Shown here piece after piece: positions 8,154 to 16,460 of a DNA stretch of 64,000 nucleotides. The stretch is from Pseudodesulfovibrio sp. Lineage in GTDB: Bacteria > Desulfobacterota > Desulfovibrionia > Desulfovibrionales > Desulfovibrionaceae. The notes beneath the pieces were generated by a model, which saw nothing but the letters and a program-made list of their open reading frames with translations, was not told where the DNA came from and ran no database searches. Each line of letters starts with the position of its first letter. The first letter of the stretch is position 1. A program made the position numbers and the translations under genes. Where the stretch lies: positions 2,243,029-2,307,028 of the forward strand of contig JADGEX010000001.1 in the NCBI GenBank assembly GCA_016744135.1, given 5' to 3'.

Positions 8154-10346
8154 ATGACTCCCGACCCTATCCGCATAAGTTCCTCGACACGCCGGGAAAA
8201 AAAGCGGCGTAAACGGGAATATATATTGGCCGTGGTTTTTCTGGTGCTCATAGTCAGTTTGACTTGGGCTGAATTGAAGTACCTGAGCGGCGATTATTAT
8301 CTTATTCTGAATCTGCTTATTTTGAACGTGGTCCTGTTGCTGGCCATGTTGTTTTATGTAGCGAGAAACGCGGTCCGACTCATTTTGGATCGCCGTCGCA
8401 AGGTACTTGGGTCCAAGCTCAGGACTCGTCTGGTTCTGGCATTCATTTCCCTCTCTCTTATCCCCACAGTGCTTATCTATCTGGTTTCAGTGAAGTTTGT
8501 GCAGACTTCGGTGGACTATTGGTTCAAGGGACAGGTGGAAGAGTCAATGGAGCAGGCCCTTGAACTGGGTCGTGCTTTTTATGGGTCGGCACAGGATCGT
8601 CTTGAGCGACGTGGATCGGTCATGATCGGCGAGATCATTACGTCCAAGTATGCGTGGGGCGGCAAGGCCATGGACCGGTATCTTGAAAAGAAATTTGGTG
8701 AGTACGATCTTAGCCTTGTCGGCGTTATTAACCCCGAAGGCAATGAACAGAACACGCATGCCGCGTCCCAGTGGCGTGAAGCGTGGCCAGAGATCAAGGC
8801 AAAGATTGACTGGCAATCCCTCAAGGCTGACCCGCGTTCATGGACAACCATTATTCCTAAACCCGGCAGTGACCTCGTGCTCGGGGTCACGCCTGTTGAC
8901 GAGGGGCGGTCAGGATATTTGGTGATCGGTGAGACCGTGGGGCAGGGATTGTTGCATCGACTCGACCAGATTGTGCGTGGTCTTGATGAATACAAAAAGC
9001 TCAAGACCCGCAAATATCCGTGGAAGATGAATCTTTACCTGACGCTTGGCGTCATGGCCTTACTCATTATTCTTGGGGCGATCTGGTTTGGTTTCCGTTT
9101 AGCCAAAGAACTGTCCGCACCGGTTCAGGCGTTGGCCGCAGGTACGGAACGTATTGGTCGAGGTGATCTGTCCGTGCGTCTTGAGGATCGATCTGATGAT
9201 GAGCTCGGTTTTTTGGTCCAGTCATTCAACCGTATGGCCGAAGATCTGGAACAGAGTCAGGAATCAGTGCAGCAGGCCAATGTCCGACTGGCCCAGCAGA
9301 ATCAGGAATTGGAACGACGTGGTCAATATATTGAGGCCGTTCTTAATAATATCACTTCTGGTGTTATTTCAATGGATTCTGAAGGGCGTATCGGTACGGT
9401 TAATACGGCAGCCGAGAGTATTCTTGGTATTCCCGGTTCGGTTCTTATCGGGAGAAAACCGCATCACTTATTGTCAGGTGATTTTGCCCAGATGATGTCG
9501 GATGCGTTGGAACAACTTTCGTCAAAGTCGGATGGCGTGTGGCAACGTCAACTGGATCTGCCTGTGCGTGGCAAGACCATTAAGGTATTGGTCAACGTGG
9601 TCTCGCTGAAGAATATGGGGGGGCGCGATGCCGGTCATGTGGCCGTGTTTGAGGACATTACCGAGCTGGAAAAGATCCAACGGCTGGCTGCGTGGCGAGA
9701 AGTGGCCCGACGTATCGCCCACGAGATCAAGAATCCGCTCACACCCATCAAGCTCTCTGCCCAACGGCTACAGCGCAAATACGGCGAGAAGGTTGGGGAG
9801 CCGACTTTTGATCAATGCACTGGCCTCATCGTTAATCAGGTGGAGCGGTTGCAGAATATGGTCACTGAGTTTTCCGCCTATGCCAAGTTGCCGGAAGTAC
9901 AACCTGAATCAGATTTTATGGCTCCGCTCTTGGAAGAAGTCACGGCCATGTTTGAGAACACGCATCGAGAGATTAGCTGGAGTCTTACCTTTGAATCACC
10001 GATCAATGAGTTTCCTTTTGATCGTGAAGCCATCCGTAAAGTCCTTATCAATTTGCTGACCAATGCGGCTGAAGCCCTGAAAGGGGTGTATGATGCGCAG
10101 GTTTCCATTACAGCGACGCATGATGTGGAGAATGGAAAGGTCGTGGTGTTTGTGGCCGATAATGGTCCTGGTTTGCCCAAAGATTCTTCGCGTTTGTTCG
10201 AACCGTATTACACTGAGAAAAAGAGCGGCACGGGTCTTGGCTTGACCATTGTTCGGTCTATTGTTTCAGATCACGGGGGACTGGTTCGCGCTGTGCCCAA
10301 TGATCCGGCGGGTACTATCTTTGTTTTGGAATTGCCTGACGCATAA
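8154..10346 (+). CDS. NtrY-like membrane sensor histidine kinase
   Basis: This 730-residue kinase has three helices in the first 115 residues, an extracytoplasmic sensor region to about 290, and a fourth helix near 296-317. HAMP follows (PVQALAAGTERIGRGDLSVR), then a coiled coil and PAS (about 388-490). The HisKA H-box has His523 in RRIAHEIKNPLTPIK. The HATPase has the N box (NLLTNAAEAL), G1 (DNGPGL) and G2 (GTGLGLTIV). The layout matches NtrY-type kinases that work with NtrX sigma-54 activators in nitrogen or redox control. The nearest NtrX-like regulator is encoded 6 kb away on the other strand (16461-17867), and I infer that the two may be partners. DUF4390 and this kinase are probably co-transcribed. 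Confidence 0.92.
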   Translation: MTPDPIRISSSTRREKKRRKREYILAVVFLVLIVSLTWAELKYLSGDYYLILNLLILNVVLLLAMLFYVARNAVRLILDRRRKVLGSKLRTRLVLAFISLSLIPTVLIYLVSVKFVQTSVDYWFKGQVEESMEQALELGRAFYGSAQDRLERRGSVMIGEIITSKYAWGGKAMDRYLEKKFGEYDLSLVGVINPEGNEQNTHAASQWREAWPEIKAKIDWQSLKADPRSWTTIIPKPGSDLVLGVTPVDEGRSGYLVIGETVGQGLLHRLDQIVRGLDEYKKLKTRKYPWKMNLYLTLGVMALLIILGAIWFGFRLAKELSAPVQALAAGTERIGRGDLSVRLEDRSDDELGFLVQSFNRMAEDLEQSQESVQQANVRLAQQNQELERRGQYIEAVLNNITSGVISMDSEGRIGTVNTAAESILGIPGSVLIGRKPHHLLSGDFAQMMSDALEQLSSKSDGVWQRQLDLPVRGKTIKVLVNVVSLKNMGGRDAGHVAVFEDITELEKIQRLAAWREVARRIAHEIKNPLTPIKLSAQRLQRKYGEKVGEPTFDQCTGLIVNQVERLQNMVTEFSAYAKLPEVQPESDFMAPLLEEVTAMFENTHREISWSLTFESPINEFPFDREAIRKVLINLLTNAAEALKGVYDAQVSITATHDVENGKVVVFVADNGPGLPKDSSRLFEPYYTEKKSGTGLGLTIVRSIVSDHGGLVRAVPNDPAGTIFVLELPDA

Positions 10347-10507
10347 AGTTCTTTTTTTCGATTTGTTTCCCACTTTGTCCTGTTCGGGACGTTCTTATAT
10401 TATTTGTCAATAACATGTATTATTGTTTGGAATTATACTGTGTCCCGTGTTATTTTTAGGGTATGCCTACAGTAGGTGGGTAGAAGGGAAACACGAAGGG
10501 TATTCAA

Positions 10508-11410
10508 TTGCGTGCAATAATCGCCGGAGGAACCGGCTTTATAGGTAAGTCTTTGGTAGAGGAACTGAAGGCCCATGATTGGGAAATCGTGGTTCTTTCT
10601 CGACGTCCAAAAAAAGTGGCTGAAGCTTTTGAAACGGGTGTCATTGGCATGGACTGGGAAAACGGCGACTGGCCGGACATGATTGGCCCGGATACGGCTA
10701 TTGTCAATTTGGCCGGAGCAAATATTGCCGCAGGTCGTTGGACTGGTTCACGTAAACAACACATACTTAAGAGTCGCGTCAACGCAGGCAAGCGTCTGGT
10801 TGAGGCCGTGAAGAAAAGCGGGTCTCTGCCCGCTGTTATGATACAGGCTTCCGCTGTCGGGTACTATGGCCCGTGTGGAAGTGCGCTGGTCGATGAATAC
10901 GCACCATTCGGCACCGGCTTTTTGGCTGACGTGACTCGTCAGTGGGAGGCCTCTACCGCAGAGTTGGAAAGCATGGGTGTGCGGCGATGCCTTATCCGTA
11001 CCGCTATGGTGCTCGGGAACGGTGGGGCGCTTGAGCGGATGATGACTCCATTCCGCTTGTATCTGGGTGGTCCCGTTGGGTCGGGCCTCCAAGGTATGTC
11101 CTGGATTCATATGAGAGATGAAGTCGGTGCCATCCGATTCCTTATGGAAAACAGGGCCACAAGCGGGCCGTATAATTTGACTTCGCCCGAGCCGGTTAAT
11201 TCCCGTGTTTTTGCCAAGACACTTGGAAAAGTTATGGGACGGCCTTCTGCTTTTCCTGTTCCAAGCATTGCCTTGCGGCTTCTGTTCGGAGAAATGGCTG
11301 ATGAAGTGCTTTTGTCGGGACAGATGGCTCAACCCGAACGGCTGCTTAAGGCCGGTTATTCTTTCCGTTTTCCGGCGTTACATGATGCGCTGAGTGATGT
11401 ACTTGGCTAG
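10508..11410 (+). CDS. TIGR01777-family NAD(P)-binding epimerase-like protein
   Basis: This 300-residue extended short-chain dehydrogenase-like protein has the Rossmann nucleotide motif IIAGGTGFIG directly at the N-terminus. The family signatures NLAGANIAAGRW, the SASAVGYYG-like active region (here QASAVGYYGPCG) and WIHMRDEVGAI are present. The family includes E. coli YfcH and plant homologues of cell-division factors; substrate unknown. The start is a TTG (10508) with AAGGG upstream; no ATG or GTG in frame would preserve the dinucleotide-binding strand. It is followed by a strong terminator. Confidence 0.85.
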   Translation: MRAIIAGGTGFIGKSLVEELKAHDWEIVVLSRRPKKVAEAFETGVIGMDWENGDWPDMIGPDTAIVNLAGANIAAGRWTGSRKQHILKSRVNAGKRLVEAVKKSGSLPAVMIQASAVGYYGPCGSALVDEYAPFGTGFLADVTRQWEASTAELESMGVRRCLIRTAMVLGNGGALERMMTPFRLYLGGPVGSGLQGMSWIHMRDEVGAIRFLMENRATSGPYNLTSPEPVNSRVFAKTLGKVMGRPSAFPVPSIALRLLFGEMADEVLLSGQMAQPERLLKAGYSFRFPALHDALSDVLG

Positions 11411-11435
11411 ATCGTTTGAAAAGTTATTGAAAATG

Positions 11436-11470
11436 AACGCCCCTGCCGGACCATCCGGCAGGGGCGTTTT
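11436..11470 (+). terminator. Rho-independent terminator after the epimerase gene
   Basis: A 15-bp perfect stem, AACGCCCCTGCCGGA (11436-11450) with TCCGGCAGGGGCGTT (11454-11468), has a three-base loop and is followed by T's. It lies between convergent genes, so it may also limit read-through from the peroxiredoxin gene. Confidence 0.9.
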
Positions 11471-11504
11471 TTGCAACAGGAGTTACGAGAGTGTGAGATC
11501 GTAA

Positions 11505-12137
11505 CTAGTCGTTGAGAGCTTCGTATACTTTACCAACCAGCTTTTCGCTGGGGGTTAGTGTCTTTTCGCCCGGTGTCCACCTCGCGGGGCAGGCTTCGGC
11601 GGGGTGATCCTTGAGATAGGTGTTTGCTTCCATCTTGCGGACCAGTTCATCGGCATTACGGCCAACGTTGTAGTAGTTCACTTCCGCGGAAACTAGCATC
11701 CCTTCAGGGTTGATGACAAAGGTCCCGCGCAGAGCCAAACCGGTATCAAAGTCCCAGACATCGAAGAAGCGGGACACTTCGCCAGTGGGGTCGGCGGCCA
11801 TTTTGAATTTTACATCAGCCAACAGGCGTTCATCGGTCTTCCAGGCCAGATGGGTGAACTTGGTGTCCGTGGATACGGAGATCACTTCAGCACCGAGTTT
11901 TTTCAATTTTTCGTGCTTGGCGGCCAGATCAGCCAGTTCCGTGGGGCAGACAAAAGTGAAGTCAGCCGGGTAGAAAAAGAGGATGGCCCATTTGCCCTCT
12001 TTGCGCAATGCCCCGAGGTCCACTTCGCAGAATCCGCCTTCAGTGGGGTCAAAGGACTCCATGACGAATTCCGGGACGGGTTGTCCAACTTTGGCAAAAT
12101 CGGGCATTGTTTCTTCGTGATTATGTTCAGTACTCAT
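11505..12137 (-). CDS. Typical 2-Cys peroxiredoxin (AhpC/Prx1 type)
   Basis: This 210-residue cytoplasmic peroxidase reduces H2O2 and organic peroxides. The peroxidatic Cys64 lies in FYPADFTFVCPTELADL, and the resolving Cys183 lies in the C-terminal EACPARWTPG segment, as in Prx1/AhpC proteins. The C-terminal arm KLVGKVYEALND is complete. The first 11 residues are His/Glu-rich and not conserved. No ahpF is adjacent, so reduction by thioredoxin or rubredoxin-type partners is likely. It is transcribed alone from a recognisable promoter. Confidence 0.94.
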   Translation of the reverse strand: MSTEHNHEETMPDFAKVGQPVPEFVMESFDPTEGGFCEVDLGALRKEGKWAILFFYPADFTFVCPTELADLAAKHEKLKKLGAEVISVSTDTKFTHLAWKTDERLLADVKFKMAADPTGEVSRFFDVWDFDTGLALRGTFVINPEGMLVSAEVNYYNVGRNADELVRKMEANTYLKDHPAEACPARWTPGEKTLTPSEKLVGKVYEALND

Positions 12138-12168
12138 ATTATTATCCTTGTTATTGAATGTGTTAAAT

Positions 12169-12196
12169 TAAATATAGGAATGATTCGCGTTCTCAA
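12169..12196 (-). promoter_or_regulatory. Sigma-70-type promoter for the peroxiredoxin gene
   Basis: On the minus strand TTGAGA (12196-12191), a 16-nt spacer and TATTTA (12174-12169) lie about 32 bases before the ATG at 12137. The intervening leader is AT-rich and contains AAGGATAATA as ribosome binding site. No clear PerR or OxyR box was recognised. Confidence 0.45.
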
Positions 12197-12250
12197 TAAA
12201 CTAGGATCATGCTGAGTCCGCGTCAAGTCTTTTTTGCGTTTTTCCATACT

Positions 12251-12278
12251 TTGCCCCTGAGGCGAGGTAGTGTATACC
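12251..12278 (+). promoter_or_regulatory. Possible promoter for the PreP-type protease gene
   Basis: TTGCCC (12251-12256), a 16-nt spacer and TATACC (12273-12278) lie 70 bases before the chosen ATG. The match to consensus is moderate, so this is tentative. Confidence 0.3.
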
Positions 12279-12347
12279 GATGGTTCATGCTGGGGGTCAC
12301 GTTTTTTGCCTTCGGCATCGTATACGACATCAAAAAAGAGAGCATAT

Positions 12348-15254
12348 ATGAGCCACGGTTTTACCAAAGTCAGGGAAATGGAAATTACGGAGATGGCTAC
12401 CAAGGCCATTGTCTATCGTCATGACAAGACCGGCGCACGCGTCCTGTCCATGATCAATGACGATGAAAACAAGGTGTTCGGCATTTCGTTCCGTACACCG
12501 CCTGAGGACTCCACGGGTATCGCCCATATTCTAGAGCACTCCGTTCTGTGCGGGTCCGAGAAGTTTCCGGTCAAGGAACCGTTCGTGGAATTGCTCAAGG
12601 GGTCGCTTCAGACCTTTCTCAACGCCCTGACCTTCCCGGACAAGACGTGTTATCCTGTGGCCTCGGCCAATGTGCAGGATTTTTATAATTTGGTGGACGT
12701 TTATCTGGACGCTGTTTTTTACCCCCGTCTCACCGAGAATACCCTCAAGCAGGAAGGGTGGCACTACGAGCTGGACAGCAAGGATAAGGACATGACCTAC
12801 AAGGGTGTGGTCTTCAACGAGATGAAGGGTGCATATTCTTCACCTGATTCCTTGTTGTATGAACACTCTCAGCAATCCCTGTTCCCGGATATTACCTATG
12901 GATTGGATTCCGGCGGCGATCCGGCGATTATCCCGGAGCTGACATTTGAGCAGTTCATGACCTTCCATCGTGATCATTACCATCCGTCCAACGGCTATGC
13001 CTTTTTCTATGGCGATGACGACCCGGAAAAGCGTCTTGAAGTTTTGGATGCCGTTTTTTCAAAGTTTGATCCCATTGACGTGACATCAACGCGCATCCCT
13101 TTGCAGGATCGATTCTCCGAAGCCAAGACCGTTCGCAAGGGCTACCCGGCCTCTGATCGGTTGGCCAAGGGCATGTTTACGGTCAACTGGTTGTTGGCCG
13201 AGACTGCGGATGCCAATCTGAATCTGGCCCTGCATGTATTGGAACATATCCTTGTCGGTCTGCCGAGTTCGCCGCTCAAGAAGGCACTCATGGATTCCAA
13301 TCTTGGTGATGATCTCGCTGGTGTCGGCCTTGAAGCCGATATGCGCCAGATGTTCTTTTCCGTGGGACTCAAGGGCATGCACCCGTCCAACGCTATTAAG
13401 GTGGAGTCCATCATCTTCCATACCATCAAGGAGTTGATTGAAAACGGTATTGACGCCCGTGATATCGAAGCGGCCATTAACTCCGTCGAGTTTTCCCTGC
13501 GCGAGAATAATACCGGTTCATATCCGCGTGGTCTTTCCCTCATGTTCCAAGCTTTGTCGACGTGGCTCTATGACGACGACGAAGAAGGCGATCCGCTTCG
13601 GTTGCTGCCCTTTGAGGAACCGCTCAACAACATCAAGGGATGGGTTGCCAACGGTGACAAGATATTCGAGGAATTGCTGGCGCGTCTTTTCCTGCACAAT
13701 TCGCATCGGACCACCGTGTTGCTTGAGCCGGATCACAAGATGGCCCGCAAACAGTCAAAGGTGGAATCTGATCGTTTGGCCGCAGCCAAGGCCTCAATGA
13801 CTGATGATCAAATTGCCGCAGTCATGGCGGATGCCGAGGAATTGAATCGATTGCAGGCCGCGCCTGACAGCCCGGAAGCCCTTGCTTCCATTCCACGTCT
13901 GGCTGTGGCTGATTTGTCGCGTGAAAACAGGATCATTCCCACGGAAGTTCGTGAGTCTGAAAGTCGGGAATTGCTTTACCATGACCTGCCCACCAACGGC
14001 ATCGGATATCTCGATTTCGGATTTGATCTTTCCTGCGTGCCGGAGAATCTGTTGCCATATATGGGCATTTTTGGCCGGGCAATGTTGGAGTCTGGTACGG
14101 CCAAGCGTGATTATGTGGATTTGTCCCAGCGTATTGCCTGCACTTCTGGTGGTATCTGGACGCAGCCATTCTCTTCGCCGGTCCGTGATTCTCAGGATGC
14201 GGCTTCACGATTGTTCATCCGTACCAAGGCCACAGGCGACAAGCTTGCCCCGACCCTTGAGATTCTCACCGAGATTTTGACTTCGGCTACGCTCGACAAC
14301 AAAGAGCGTATCTCCCGGATTGTTTCCGAGGCTCGTGCCCGTGCCGAGCAGCGGTTGGTGCCTTCCGGTCACATGGTGGTTGCCACGCGGCTTCGTGCTC
14401 GGACGCACATCGGTCATGCCATGGAAGAGGCCATGTCCGGCCTGACCAACCTGAACTTTCTGCGTCATCTCGAACAACGTATCGAAGAAGATTTCCAATC
14501 CGTAGCACAGGATCTTGAGCAACTGCGTACACTCGTTATTGCCCGGAACAACTTGATCATCAACGCCACCATGGACGGGGCTACCTTTACTCCCATTGAA
14601 GCTGAAATAGGTTCAGTGGTCGCTTCCTTGCCCGAGTCCGAAGCCACCGTCGTGGCCCGAGCCATTCCGAATCTTCCCACCCGTGAGGGTCTCGCCATTC
14701 CGGCGCAGGTCAACTACGTGGGCAAAGGATGCAACGTGGTCGAGCACGGTTTTAACTTCACTGGTGCGGCTCAAGTCGTGAACAAACTTATTCGTACCGG
14801 GTATCTCTGGGAAAAGGTTCGTGTGCAGGGCGGTGCCTATGGCGCATTTTGTCTCATGGATCGTATGGCCGGATCGATGTCGTTTGTTTCTTACCGTGAT
14901 CCCAACGTGGCCGACACAGTAGCCGCGTTCGACGCAGTGGCCGAATATCTCGACACTTTCGATGTTGCCGGGGATGAGCTTGAAAAAGCTGTTATCGGCG
15001 CTATCGGTGAAATCGATACCTACCAGTTGCCTGACGCCAAGGGCTTTACCGCGCTTGTCCGGCATTTGACTGATCAAGACGATGCGTTCTTACAAACCAT
15101 TCGTGAAGATGCATTGAACGCGACCGAAGCTGATTTCCGAGCTTTTGCCGAAGCCATGCGCATCAACGCCAAGCATGGCTCCATCTGCGTGCTCGGTGAC
15201 AGTTTGGCCATGGAAAATGCTGGGCTGGATTTGGATATTCGACAGGTTTTGTAA
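12348..15254 (+). CDS. M16C metalloprotease (presequence protease/PreP type)
   Basis: This 968-residue peptidase of the insulinase superfamily, subfamily M16C, degrades small unfolded peptides inside a closed chamber. The inverted zinc motif HxxEH is complete as His60-Ile-Leu-Glu63-His64, and the distal Glu lies about 75 residues later in FNEMKGAYSSP. The M16C-associated middle region and inactive C-terminal half are present, so the protein is full length. There is no signal peptide, so it is probably cytoplasmic. The ATG at 12348 is chosen for the AAAGAGAG upstream and because the conserved start (GFTKVREMEI) follows; an earlier in-frame start at 12270 would fall inside the possible promoter. 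Confidence 0.92.
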   Translation: MSHGFTKVREMEITEMATKAIVYRHDKTGARVLSMINDDENKVFGISFRTPPEDSTGIAHILEHSVLCGSEKFPVKEPFVELLKGSLQTFLNALTFPDKTCYPVASANVQDFYNLVDVYLDAVFYPRLTENTLKQEGWHYELDSKDKDMTYKGVVFNEMKGAYSSPDSLLYEHSQQSLFPDITYGLDSGGDPAIIPELTFEQFMTFHRDHYHPSNGYAFFYGDDDPEKRLEVLDAVFSKFDPIDVTSTRIPLQDRFSEAKTVRKGYPASDRLAKGMFTVNWLLAETADANLNLALHVLEHILVGLPSSPLKKALMDSNLGDDLAGVGLEADMRQMFFSVGLKGMHPSNAIKVESIIFHTIKELIENGIDARDIEAAINSVEFSLRENNTGSYPRGLSLMFQALSTWLYDDDEEGDPLRLLPFEEPLNNIKGWVANGDKIFEELLARLFLHNSHRTTVLLEPDHKMARKQSKVESDRLAAAKASMTDDQIAAVMADAEELNRLQAAPDSPEALASIPRLAVADLSRENRIIPTEVRESESRELLYHDLPTNGIGYLDFGFDLSCVPENLLPYMGIFGRAMLESGTAKRDYVDLSQRIACTSGGIWTQPFSSPVRDSQDAASRLFIRTKATGDKLAPTLEILTEILTSATLDNKERISRIVSEARARAEQRLVPSGHMVVATRLRARTHIGHAMEEAMSGLTNLNFLRHLEQRIEEDFQSVAQDLEQLRTLVIARNNLIINATMDGATFTPIEAEIGSVVASLPESEATVVARAIPNLPTREGLAIPAQVNYVGKGCNVVEHGFNFTGAAQVVNKLIRTGYLWEKVRVQGGAYGAFCLMDRMAGSMSFVSYRDPNVADTVAAFDAVAEYLDTFDVAGDELEKAVIGAIGEIDTYQLPDAKGFTALVRHLTDQDDAFLQTIREDALNATEADFRAFAEAMRINAKHGSICVLGDSLAMENAGLDLDIRQVL

Positions 15255-15258
15255 GTAA

Positions 15259-15629
15259 GCCTACCGGCGGTCGCTTTCAGCGGGACCAGAGAGCCCTTTG
15301 AAAAGGGTTCTCTGGACTCTCCTAAACTTTTTGTGTCGCTTCGCGAGGGGGGGGTACCAGTTTGGTGGGAGAATCTGAGAATTGTATTAAAACGAGTCGG
15401 ATGTCCGGCTCTTTTTTTGGGTAAGTGAAGGATTAACATTTTTTAAATGGAGTGCTTTGGGATGCAAAACATCCCAATAACAGTTCTTTTCCCCCGATAG
15501 CGTAGGCTTGGGAGATTGGTGCAAATGTGCATTTTTTCGGGCCAAACCGACCGCAGGCGTAGCAGCGCTACGTTGAGGATCGGTTTACACACGAAAAATG
15601 TGCAGATGCGCCGCTATCGCGAGCCGCGT
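15259..15629 (-). repeat. Composite intergenic repeat element, copy 1
   Basis: Read on the minus strand, this 371-nt stretch has the same ordered parts as 53096-53467. (1) The segment TCGCGATAGCGGCGCATCTG leads into a long hairpin with core 15544-15586. (2) A small hairpin, TTGGGATG with CATCCCAA (15457-15477), is followed by RGYACTCCAT. (3) GCGAAGCGACACAAAAAGTT comes next. (4) A 14-bp stem hairpin lies at 15286-15315. (5) GACCGCCGGTAGGC ends the element. It starts four bases after the stop of the protease gene and ends at the stop of the methyltransferase gene, so it fills the whole space between two convergent genes. No ORF of note lies inside it. Function unknown; it could be a REP-like or MITE-like element or a processed RNA. 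Confidence 0.8.
15394..15418 (+). terminator. Rho-independent terminator of the M16C protease gene
   Basis: GAGTCGG (15394-15400), loop ATGT, CCGGCTC (15405-15411), then seven T's. It lies inside the composite repeat interval, between its parts, and has no counterpart at the second copy, so it probably belongs to the protease gene. Confidence 0.7.
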
Positions 15630-16346
15630 CTACCCCATTTCTGGTTCTGTTTTCCAGGCGAAAAGTGGTGTTATGGGCTTCATGTTGGTGAAGTCCACGC
15701 GGACGGCGACGAATGCGCCGACTGACGGGGGGAGGATGCTGGAACTGATAAGTTTGGAGACGCCCGTGTTTTTCCAGGTTTTGGTGGGACCGGCGAGCAC
15801 TGATCGGGCCAAGGTGGGGCGGAAGCCTGTGGTGCGTTTGATGAGGTCCTGCATCTCGCACCATGTGAACCAGTTGGCCTTGGCCATGGTGGAGTCTGAA
15901 TTGCGGACGTTCATGGTGTAATAGAGGGAATTTTTGTTTAGGAATCCGATGAGTAATCCTTTTTCGGCAACACGGGCCGCTTCCGTGAGCATGGCTTCCG
16001 GCTCGTCTGTGAACTCCAGCACAGACCAGAGGAACGCATAGTCGAACTCGTTGTCCGAATATCCCATATGTTCGCCGTGACCCAGATGCAGTTCCGCACG
16101 GTTCCCAAAGCGTTTTCTGGCAGCCATGATCATTTCCGGGCTGTTGTCGATACCGGTAACATCCAGACCCATTTGATAGAGCATATCCAGAAACAAACCG
16201 GTTCCACAGCCGACTTCAAGCAGTTTATGCTTTCGTCTGGGCCATCCTGCCAGTACGTTTTGCAACAGTCGAGCCTCCTGATCAAGCGCAAAGCGCCCTT
16301 CGGGGGTGTCGAACCATGCTTCATATGTGTCAGGATTCCATGTCAT
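15630..16346 (-). CDS. Class I SAM-dependent methyltransferase
   Basis: This 238-residue protein has the SAM-binding motif I LLEVGCGTGLFLDML, acidic motif II VTGIDNSPEM, and the later VLEF/LxxxRV region. It fits the Methyltransf_11 type. The substrate is not evident. The ATG at 16346 is preferred over a TTG 15 bases earlier because GAGG lies nine bases before it. The last codons run up to the edge of the composite repeat (15259-15629), so the repeat begins exactly at the stop codon. It is a single gene between convergent protease and upstream regulator gene. Confidence 0.82.
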   Translation of the reverse strand: MTWNPDTYEAWFDTPEGRFALDQEARLLQNVLAGWPRRKHKLLEVGCGTGLFLDMLYQMGLDVTGIDNSPEMIMAARKRFGNRAELHLGHGEHMGYSDNEFDYAFLWSVLEFTDEPEAMLTEAARVAEKGLLIGFLNKNSLYYTMNVRNSDSTMAKANWFTWCEMQDLIKRTTGFRPTLARSVLAGPTKTWKNTGVSKLISSSILPPSVGAFVAVRVDFTNMKPITPLFAWKTEPEMG

Positions 16347-16460
16347 GTCATCAGTCCTCAATAAAATATCCCCTAAAAGTATGACTCTCTTGTCCGCTCC
16401 TGTAAACCGGAATAGCGCGAAGATGTTTTTCGATGCGCGTGGGGCTGATGATGAAGGATG

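Noticed and set aside
10347..10507. 160-base leader of the TIGR01777 gene considered as a riboswitch
   Set aside because: No conserved aptamer pattern recognised; only AT-rich sequence with weak hairpins.
15598..15921. 107-residue ORF starting in the composite repeat
   Set aside because: Antisense to the methyltransferase C-terminus; the start lies in the hairpin region.
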